Shown here: positions 1-4,852 of the stretch, piece by piece
Position numbering within the stretch: the first letter of the stretch is position 1
How the letters are laid out: every line of letters begins with the position of its first letter
Origin: an uncultured Mollicutes bacterium
GTDB taxonomy: Bacteria > Bacillota_I > Bacilli_A > UBA3375
DNA: 14,295 nucleotides
Reading direction: 5' to 3'
Assembly: GCA_900551955.1 (NCBI GenBank)
Contig: UWSE01000016.1
Span: forward strand, 1-14,295
Translations under genes and position numbers: made by a program
The notes under the pieces: generated by a model
Told to the model about the DNA's origin: nothing
What the model saw: the letters and a program-made list of their open reading frames with translations, nothing else
Databases searched by the model: none

Positions 1-72
1 ATAGAACAAGAAATTTAATTGAATAATTGTACATTCTTATTTTTTACAAAAAGTACAAATTTATATTGACAT

Positions 73-210
73 TTATATCACGCTATGTTCTTTAGTACCG
101 CGTTGTAAGATGATAGCAATTAGTTCCTGATCTGTAAGTTGTGTTCCACCTAACATTTCAAACTTTTCTCTTGGTTTTAAATTAATAGGTAATTTTGTAA
201 AACTAGACAA
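73..210 (-). pseudogene. radC: RadC N-terminal remnant (45 aa)
   Basis: A 45-residue reading frame begins with TTG at 210, seven bases after a perfect AGGAGG (bases 225-220, minus strand), and stops with TAA at 75-73. Residues 12-41 match the start of RadC/UPF0758 proteins: K-P-R-E-K, then L-T-D-Q-E-L-I-A-I-I-L and a closing R-G-T-K. Full RadC is about 220 residues and carries a C-terminal JAB/MPN-like domain with HxH...D metal ligands; all of that is missing. I read the other two frames over the remaining 72 bases and neither continues the family, so one indel does not explain the loss. The start overlaps the 3' end of the upstream A24 peptidase gene, matching the comC-radC neighbourhood of Bacilli. 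It is either a decayed gene with its translation start intact or a tiny stand-alone helical domain. Identity is fairly sure; function is unknown. Confidence 0.7.
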
Positions 211-566
211 CTTACAACTCCTCCTAATATAGATGGAACGAAGGGAATAATTTTTTTCTTACTTATTAAGATTGTCATGACCCCAATAATAGCACTAACT
301 AACAAGATTAATACAAAGTTGTAACCAAAATATACCATCAATAACAATAGTATTTTTATATCAGCACCACCTATACCTTTTATGTATTTACATAACATTA
401 CCAATACTACAAAAATCAAAATTGGCATAATCCAATTGACTAATGGTGCTGATAATAAAATCACTATCGCTAATATTGCTTGCAATGTTAGCGGAACTAA
501 TTGAGTCTTATAATCAATTATTGCCATGATTGCAAGAATTATGACAATCAAGCTACTGGCAATCAT
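177..566 (-). CDS. Short A24-family prepilin peptidase (membrane aspartyl protease)
   Basis: This 129-residue, very hydrophobic protein has the two hallmarks of type IV prepilin (A24) peptidases: a first Asp in I-I-D-Y-K at residue 18, followed by a Pro (P25), and the G-G-A-D-I-K motif with the second catalytic Asp at residue 69. About four to five membrane segments are apparent. Classical ComC/PilD enzymes are about 230-250 residues with an N-terminal cytoplasmic methyltransferase domain; here only the peptidase domain is present, as in TadV or archaeal FlaK-type enzymes. The ATG at 566 is preceded in frame by TAA two codons upstream, so it is the first possible start. No strong ribosome binding site is visible, but the gene overlaps the end of the upstream gene by 14 bases, suggesting translational coupling. 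The position before radC resembles comC. The expected role is cleavage of prepilin-like leaders at the membrane; no pilin gene is in the window. Confidence 0.8.
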   Translation of the reverse strand: MIASSLIVIILAIMAIIDYKTQLVPLTLQAILAIVILLSAPLVNWIMPILIFVVLVMLCKYIKGIGGADIKILLLLMVYFGYNFVLILLVSAIIGVMTILISKKKIIPFVPSILGGVVSCLVLQNYLLI

Positions 567-969
567 CGATTAGTCCAGTTCGTTGATCCTGAACACATAC
601 TAGTGTACGATATAAGTTACCATCATTCCACTGCTCTTGATAAACGATTTTTACAGGTGCATGCACACCTAATTCTAATAAAATACGTAATTCTTTTCCA
701 TAAGCATAAATTACTGGGGAATAAAAGTAACTAGGTTGAAACTCTTTAGTTTCTTCATTAAAAATATACTTATCTTTGCCATTGCGATCAGTATCTTTAT
801 AACTAATCTTAAAAGGTAAATACTCTACCACTTCATTGTTTTTAGTGACAAATTCACGAATTGTATCATGCATTTGAATATCTTGCGGATTTAATTCTCC
901 ACGTTTAATTTCATCGTATTGTTCTGTTGTTAAAACTGTATTTAAAATACCACTTCTTATAATATACAT
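553..969 (-). CDS. Hypothetical protein, 138 aa
   Basis: I do not recognise this protein. It has 138 residues, is predicted soluble, is rich in charged and aromatic residues, and shows no signal peptide, membrane segment or obvious catalytic motif. The C-terminal half (from about residue 80) alternates hydrophobic and polar residues (SPVIYAYGKELRILLELG, then VKIVYQEQW), suggesting a beta-rich fold. Two Cys lie near the C-terminus. The ATG at 969 follows a good AAGGAGA ribosome binding site, and a TATAAT box lies upstream at 1004-999 in the divergent region shared with rpmB. It appears to be the first gene of a leftward unit with the A24 peptidase and the radC remnant, overlapping the former by 14 bases. 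That context hints at surface or pilus-related biology only weakly. Confidence 0.7.
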   Translation of the reverse strand: MYIIRSGILNTVLTTEQYDEIKRGELNPQDIQMHDTIREFVTKNNEVVEYLPFKISYKDTDRNGKDKYIFNEETKEFQPSYFYSPVIYAYGKELRILLELGVHAPVKIVYQEQWNDGNLYRTLVCVQDQRTGLIDDCQ

Positions 970-984
970 ATCTCTCCTTAATTT

Positions 985-1015
985 TTAACCTTTTTGGTAT
1001 TATATGTGCTATAAT
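985..1015 (+). promoter_or_regulatory. rpmB promoter, extended -10
   Basis: TGCTATAAT at 1007-1015 is a perfect extended -10 element. The -35 is weak (TTAACC at 985-990, 19 bp spacer), as is tolerated with an extended -10. Transcription would begin near 1022, giving a leader of about 25 bases that carries the rpmB ribosome binding site AGGAGG at 1037-1042. The element overlaps the opposing promoter of the leftward cluster. Confidence 0.7.
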
Positions 1016-1028
1016 TAAGTATAGCGAA
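999..1028 (-). promoter_or_regulatory. Candidate promoter for the 138-aa gene cluster
   Basis: On the minus strand a perfect TATAAT lies at 1004-999, about 30 bases before the ATG at 969. The -35 region (near 1028-1022) is poor, the best fit being TTCGCT. It lies back-to-back with the rpmB promoter, the two -10 boxes being only 5 bp apart. Assignment rests on the -10 box and position only. Confidence 0.5.
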
Positions 1029-1046
1029 ATTTACTGAGGAGGAAAA

Positions 1047-1253
1047 ATGGCTAAAGTATGTGCAGCAACAGGTCGTAAAACTCGCTCTGGAAACAATCGT
1101 TCTCACGCATTAAATGCTACTAAAAGAAAATTTAGAGCTAACTTACAAAAGAAACGTGTAATGATCGATGGTAAAGTACAAACTGTATATGTTTCTGCGC
1201 GAGCATTAAAATCTGGAAAAGGATTAAAAAAAGCAAATATTAAATTAGTGTAA
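1047..1253 (+). CDS. rpmB: Large ribosomal subunit protein bL28
   Basis: This 68-residue basic protein is ribosomal protein L28 (bL28), a structural part of the 50S subunit. The N-terminus (MAKVCAATGRKTRSGNN) and the V-Y-V-S-A-R-A-L-K segment are characteristic of the family. Only one Cys (C5) remains, so this is the zinc-free type. Bacillus L28 is about 62 residues, so the length is ordinary with a short tail of GLKKANIKLV. The start is fixed by GAGGAGG at 1036-1042, four bases before the ATG. It is a single-gene unit with its own extended -10 promoter and a strong terminator directly after the stop, and it is the only plus-strand protein gene in the window. Assignment is secure. Confidence 0.97.
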   Translation: MAKVCAATGRKTRSGNNRSHALNATKRKFRANLQKKRVMIDGKVQTVYVSARALKSGKGLKKANIKLV

Positions 1254-1286
1254 TAAAGTAAAATGCAAATTTTACTTTATTTTTTT
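1253..1286 (+). terminator. Rho-independent terminator of rpmB
   Basis: A perfect 11-bp stem (1253-1263 with 1270-1280) with a six-base TGCAAA loop is followed by six T residues (1281-1286). The left arm starts on the last base of the rpmB stop codon. The right arm contains the stop codon of the convergent gene (1274-1272) and its last codons, so one sequence serves as terminator and as coding 3' end. In the minus direction the tail is less U-rich, so bidirectional action is possible but weaker. Confidence 0.9.
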
Positions 1287-2108
1287 ATATTCCGAAATTT
1301 CTTTGATCATTTGATGATATTTTATTTTATTTCGCCAATTAGGAATCTGAACTAAATGTGCTTTTTTAAAAGTCAATAATTTATCCATAATTGAACGATA
1401 ATACTTGCTATCTCTAGTCAATTGATTACAAGTATCTACCACAAATAAATTATCTAATACTTGATAAAGGATTTTAAATAGTGTCCAATTGACTTCACTA
1501 ACTACACCAAGATCAATCACTAAATATTTTTTAGGTTCTAAATTGACAATTTGCATAATCCAATCATTGATATTGCCTGATAAATGCACTTCATCTACTC
1601 CGGCATCCAATGCTTTTAAACTACTAATGCTTGCTAGTGGTGCAATAAAGGTCGTATCATTAAGATCACGTTTAAAAGTATTATAGATACAAGTTGATGT
1701 AAAACATTTGTGCTCAACTGTAATAAATCCGTGAATAAATTCAAATTTAGAACGCAAGCAATAAATTAAAGCTTCATAACTAATCGTTTGCGGACACTTA
1801 ATTAACTGATTAATATGCTCATCTAAAGTTTCAACTTCAAAATATCGAACAAAGTCAAACACACGATATTGATAAAACGCAAAATAATCAATATCAGTAA
1901 AACAAATAACAATGATTTGTGCTTTACTAATACTTCTAATTTGTTTGACCATCTTCATCACTTCTTCTTGAGTATTAATCCAATTAGTATCAATAATAAT
2001 TGTCTTAAATTGTTTGATATAATCTCTATTATCCAAATCTTGAAAATTAATCTTAATCTTATCATTTTTAAAGTACTTATCTAAATTAGTCGATAAATAT
2101 CCAACCAT
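1272..2108 (-). CDS. CpaE/TadZ-like protein: pseudo-receiver plus degenerate ParA/MinD-type domain (tentative)
   Basis: This 278-residue soluble protein has no closely recognised family. Residues 1-103 have the alternating strand/helix pattern of a response-regulator receiver: a strand with I-I-I-D-T (36-41), then A-Q-I-I-V-I-C-F (63-70). The canonical acidic and Lys residues are not clearly kept. Residues 120-278 resemble a MinD/ParA-type ATPase fold: a segment at 127-146 sits where a P-loop would be but lacks GKT/S; L-V-I-D-L-G (196-201) resembles the Walker B/switch strand; D-N-L-F-V-V-D (219-225) resembles the following strand. Receiver plus defective MinD is the architecture of CpaE/TadZ, which position Flp/Tad pili at the pole. 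A short prepilin peptidase nearby fits that idea weakly. The ATG at 2108 follows an excellent AGGAGG. No good promoter is seen in the 52 bases upstream, so expression may depend on read-through of the preceding terminator. The assignment is by eye from pattern, not motif identity. Confidence 0.45.
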   Translation of the reverse strand: MVGYLSTNLDKYFKNDKIKINFQDLDNRDYIKQFKTIIIDTNWINTQEEVMKMVKQIRSISKAQIIVICFTDIDYFAFYQYRVFDFVRYFEVETLDEHINQLIKCPQTISYEALIYCLRSKFEFIHGFITVEHKCFTSTCIYNTFKRDLNDTTFIAPLASISSLKALDAGVDEVHLSGNINDWIMQIVNLEPKKYLVIDLGVVSEVNWTLFKILYQVLDNLFVVDTCNQLTRDSKYYRSIMDKLLTFKKAHLVQIPNWRNKIKYHQMIKEISEYKKIK

Positions 2109-2140
2109 ATTACCTCCTAATTTATTAGACCCCTTTTTTG

Positions 2141-2182
2141 TAAAAAAATAAAAAGTATTCTTAGTTTGCTAAGAATACTTTT
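2141..2182 (-). terminator. Strong Rho-independent terminator ending the large envelope operon
   Basis: A perfect 14-bp stem (2151-2164 with 2169-2182) with a four-base loop is followed on the minus strand by TATTTTTTTA (2150-2141). The stem contains the stop codon (2163-2161) and last codons of the 193-aa membrane protein. The U-tract is on the minus side only, so it terminates the leftward operon coming from ezrA. Confidence 0.9.
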
Positions 2183-2742
2183 CTAAATCGATAGATATTT
2201 ATAATTAATAAATATGTGTATCCAACGATACAAATGATATTAAACGGTACTAAAAATTGGTTAAATGGTAAGTTATTAAAACAAGATGAAACAACTAATA
2301 AACATAATAAAGCATTACTAATATTAATCGTACTTTGATTAATCTGAAAACTATCGTGTTGCCCTTTAAAGTATATAAATAAAATAAAGAATACGACTTG
2401 AACAGCTAGCGTGATTGTTCCAATAAAAGGATTAATTGTTTTAGTTAACACTAGTGCCACAATAATTAAAATATATAATAAAATAATGTTTAAAATATTG
2501 TGAATGCTGTATTTATTAAAACGGTTAACATTTAAGATCGCAAAGTAGCTAGAAACTGATAAGTAGATAAAGATTGTAAAACTTAAAATTGCCATTATAA
2601 TATTGCCAAAGTATAAATAACTACCATTAATGAAAAATCCTTTACCAATATTATAGTTATTAGTAATAATTAAGCCACTAACTAATAAAACAATTAAAAT
2701 AGAAATAATGATGTTTTTTAATTGTAATTTATTTAACTTCAT
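2161..2742 (-). CDS. Hypothetical polytopic membrane protein, 193 aa
   Basis: I do not recognise this protein. It has 193 residues with about six predicted membrane helices, near residues 10-27, 42-70, 80-100, 106-125, 138-155 and 163-187. The loops are short and the N-terminus is basic (MKLNKLQLKN), as for an inner-membrane protein. It has no CDP-alcohol phosphatidyltransferase signature (DGxxAR...G...D), so it is not PgsA, although it sits just downstream of rodZ where Bacillus carries pgsA. The ATG at 2742 follows GAAGG, eleven bases beyond the rodZ stop, so it is the last gene of the operon; its stop lies inside the operon terminator. A link to RodZ or envelope assembly is suggested by position only. 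Confidence 0.7.
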   Translation of the reverse strand: MKLNKLQLKNIIISILIVLLVSGLIITNNYNIGKGFFINGSYLYFGNIIMAILSFTIFIYLSVSSYFAILNVNRFNKYSIHNILNIILLYILIIVALVLTKTINPFIGTITLAVQVVFFILFIYFKGQHDSFQINQSTINISNALLCLLVVSSCFNNLPFNQFLVPFNIICIVGYTYLLIINIYRFRKVFLAN

Positions 2743-2753
2743 AATTTACCTTC

Positions 2754-3635
2754 TTATTGCTTATTTTCTTGTTTTGTCTGGTTTGAATCATTAGCTTCAG
2801 GCTTAGCTTCTTTTTCTAATTTAAGGGTAATTGTTTGCACGCCAATTAATTTTTTCTCAGGCAATTGTGTATCATTTACTGTAATAATTAAATTTTCTGC
2901 CTTACCAGTTTTTAAGTTAAGTTGTTTCCCTGCTTCAACTTTTAAAGTTACTTCATCATCTTTAGTATAAGTTTTACCATCAACTTTTTGACCAGGTATT
3001 TCTAAGTATGTATCACCTTTGAATGTAATTTTAATATCGTATTCTTCTGCTCCAGTGATTACATATCCACTTTTAGCGTCTTCAATAGAGATTTTTGGTT
3101 TAGTATCAATTACTTCATTAGGGGTTAGTGTTGTATTAGTCAATAATGTTGTTTCGTTAGATGTAACTTCTTTAAAGTTAGACTTAACAGAATTAATTAA
3201 GAAGAAAACTAATGCAGAAAGTGCAATAATAACAATAACCACAATCCCTACTTTTTTAATGTTAGTTTTTACTGTCTTAGCATGTTTTTGACGTTTAATT
3301 TCATCATCAAAAGAAACATCACCAAATGTTGATGGAATATTAATTGTATGTGTCAATGCATCAACATTGTTTTCATAAGCTTGATCTAATAAAGTTTTCA
3401 TTTCATCATTATAGATATTTAAAAACTTTAAATATTTAATAATATAAACACGTTGCATCGCATTATTAGTCGTTCTTGCTCCAGATTCGATTTCATTAAT
3501 TTTTACAGTTGGTATTGATGATTGTTTAAACACATCCTCAACAGACAAGTCACAGGCAATTCTTGCCTGCTTTATCTTTTCTCCAAATTCAACTTTTAAA
3601 TCTAAAGTATTAAACTCTTGTCCTTTATCACTCAT
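2754..3635 (-). CDS. rodZ: RodZ/YmfM cell-shape protein
   Basis: This 293-residue protein has the RodZ architecture. An N-terminal cytoplasmic helix-turn-helix of the Cro/XRE type covers about residues 15-75 (FGEKIKQARIACDLSVEDV onward). A juxtamembrane basic stretch (113-128, KRQKHAKTVKTNIKK) leads into a single membrane helix (129-149). An external linker rich in Thr/Asn follows, then a RodZ C-terminal (DUF4115-like) beta domain at about 200-275 and a charged Gln/Asn-rich tail. RodZ links MreB filaments to the membrane and the wall elongation machinery. The N-terminal HTH normally binds MreB, although some homologues are reported to bind nucleic acid. The start codon overlaps the stop of the M16 peptidase as ATGA (3635-3632), with AAGGA four bases upstream. 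The M16-rodZ order is the ymfH...ymfM order of Bacillus. Assignment is confident; no mreB is in the window. Confidence 0.9.
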   Translation of the reverse strand: MSDKGQEFNTLDLKVEFGEKIKQARIACDLSVEDVFKQSSIPTVKINEIESGARTTNNAMQRVYIIKYLKFLNIYNDEMKTLLDQAYENNVDALTHTINIPSTFGDVSFDDEIKRQKHAKTVKTNIKKVGIVVIVIIALSALVFFLINSVKSNFKEVTSNETTLLTNTTLTPNEVIDTKPKISIEDAKSGYVITGAEEYDIKITFKGDTYLEIPGQKVDGKTYTKDDEVTLKVEAGKQLNLKTGKAENLIITVNDTQLPEKKLIGVQTITLKLEKEAKPEANDSNQTKQENKQ

Positions 3636-4852
3636 AATTTCCTTGTTTTATTTATTATATCATTTTTTAGCACAACTGAGCATTTTTCATAGCTTTTTGA
3701 CAGTTTGTCAAAGTTAGCTAAAATCGATGTTTGATCGATTTGTCCAAGAATTTGAAAATAATCTAATATATCTAAGCCACTAGCTTCAAATTCTTGGACT
3801 AATTGCATAAAACGTTGCTTGTTGCTTAACACTTTTAATTGACGACTTTGTAATTGCTTAATTCCAGTTTCCACTAAATTTTTATCTAATCCCCATAATT
3901 GATCTAAATGAGCGGTAATATTATCTTCACTAATCATATCAAACCCATAAAAGATTAAATCTTCATTACAAAATGGACCACTATATAAAGTATCATTAAT
4001 TATTCCTTGTTCTAATAAATGAGAATACTTATTATTTAATCGTGAATAAGTGATTAAATCAACGATTTGCAATGTTATATAATCAAGTATTCTCGCTTGA
4101 TTATCTTGATTATAATTAAACTTATAAGCATATGATAATAATGAATTGTGTCCATTAAATTTGATTTCATCACTATTAACACTAACATTGCAAGGCTGCG
4201 GTATGATTGTAACATATTCACCATCTACTTTGATATGAATATTATTTTCTAGCCAAGTTATTACTTCATCAACATCATGATTAGTTGCAATTGTTAACGA
4301 CATATTATGTAAATGATAATATTTATCGAAAGTCGATTGTAAATCATCAACACTAATATTACTAATATCTTCAATCGTTCCAGCTATATCATCTTGATAA
4401 GCATCTACATTCATATTTTTTAAAATCCGATTAGTAATTACCCATTCCGGCATTTGATCATACATATTAATTTCTTGTGAAATAATTTTAAATTCTTTTT
4501 CTAAAACTTCTTGAGTAAAGTGTGATTGTTCCATCATTTGTGTTAATATTTGTAGATTAGTAAAAAAATCATTAGCACAAGTAAAATAGTACGCTGTTTG
4601 ATGATAATTAGTATAGGCATTACAGTCAGCACCAGTTTTACTAAATTCATCGAACCAATCTCCATTTGGTTTAGCAAATTTTGTATGCTCCACAAAATGC
4701 GCTAAACCTGGTTTAATATCATTACCACCGACATGTACCATGTATTGGGCAAATTGATTGGTTAATTCTTGATGTGAATAAATAAATACTTTTAATCCAT
4801 TATCTAATGTTACTGTTTGATATTCACTATTTAAATTTGCTAAATTAATCAC
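3632..4852 (-). CDS. ymfH: YmfH-like M16 family zinc metallopeptidase
   Basis: This 406-residue protein carries the inverted zinc motif of M16 (pitrilysin) peptidases, H-F-V-E-H with H52, catalytic E55 and H56, and the expected third ligand E127 in Q-E-I-N-M-Y-D about 71 residues later. The stretch DWFDEFSKTGADCNAYTNYH closely resembles Bacillus YmfH. The C-terminal M16 half is diverged and Asn/Asp-rich. The family's substrates in Firmicutes are poorly known; M16 enzymes act as dimers or paired halves. I chose the GTG at 4852 (AAAGGA five bases upstream, within AGAAAGGATAATA); a longer reading to 4954 would overlap the upstream gene by 110 bases and add a non-family N-terminus. The chosen start overlaps the preceding stop by eight bases (GTGATTAA), implying coupled translation. 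A second M16 gene (YmfF-like) does not lie beside it, unlike in Bacillus. Confidence 0.9.
   Translation of the reverse strand: MINLANLNSEYQTVTLDNGLKVFIYSHQELTNQFAQYMVHVGGNDIKPGLAHFVEHTKFAKPNGDWFDEFSKTGADCNAYTNYHQTAYYFTCANDFFTNLQILTQMMEQSHFTQEVLEKEFKIISQEINMYDQMPEWVITNRILKNMNVDAYQDDIAGTIEDISNISVDDLQSTFDKYYHLHNMSLTIATNHDVDEVITWLENNIHIKVDGEYVTIIPQPCNVSVNSDEIKFNGHNSLLSYAYKFNYNQDNQARILDYITLQIVDLITYSRLNNKYSHLLEQGIINDTLYSGPFCNEDLIFYGFDMISEDNITAHLDQLWGLDKNLVETGIKQLQSRQLKVLSNKQRFMQLVQEFEASGLDILDYFQILGQIDQTSILANFDKLSKSYEKCSVVLKNDIINKTRKL

Noticed and set aside
26..58. TTGTAC...GTACAA inverted repeat as a terminator
   Set aside because: Six-bp AT-rich arms with a 21-base loop and no adjacent U-tract; likely chance in this composition.
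66..89. TTGACA at 66-71 as a plus-strand promoter
   Set aside because: The only -10-like sequence (TATGTT) is 12 bp away, which is too short, and the region is the end of a minus-strand gene.
1..210. Frameshift repair of radC
   Set aside because: Both other minus-strand frames over 1-72 hit stops and show no RadC-like residues, so a single indel does not restore the gene.
501..734. Plus-strand reading frame of 77 codons
   Set aside because: It lies antisense to the A24 peptidase and 138-aa genes, has no ribosome binding site and no protein-like features.
3019..3291. Plus-strand hydrophobic reading frame opposite rodZ
   Set aside because: It is the antisense shadow of a confident rodZ gene; the hydrophobicity arises from complementing Lys/Asn-rich codons.
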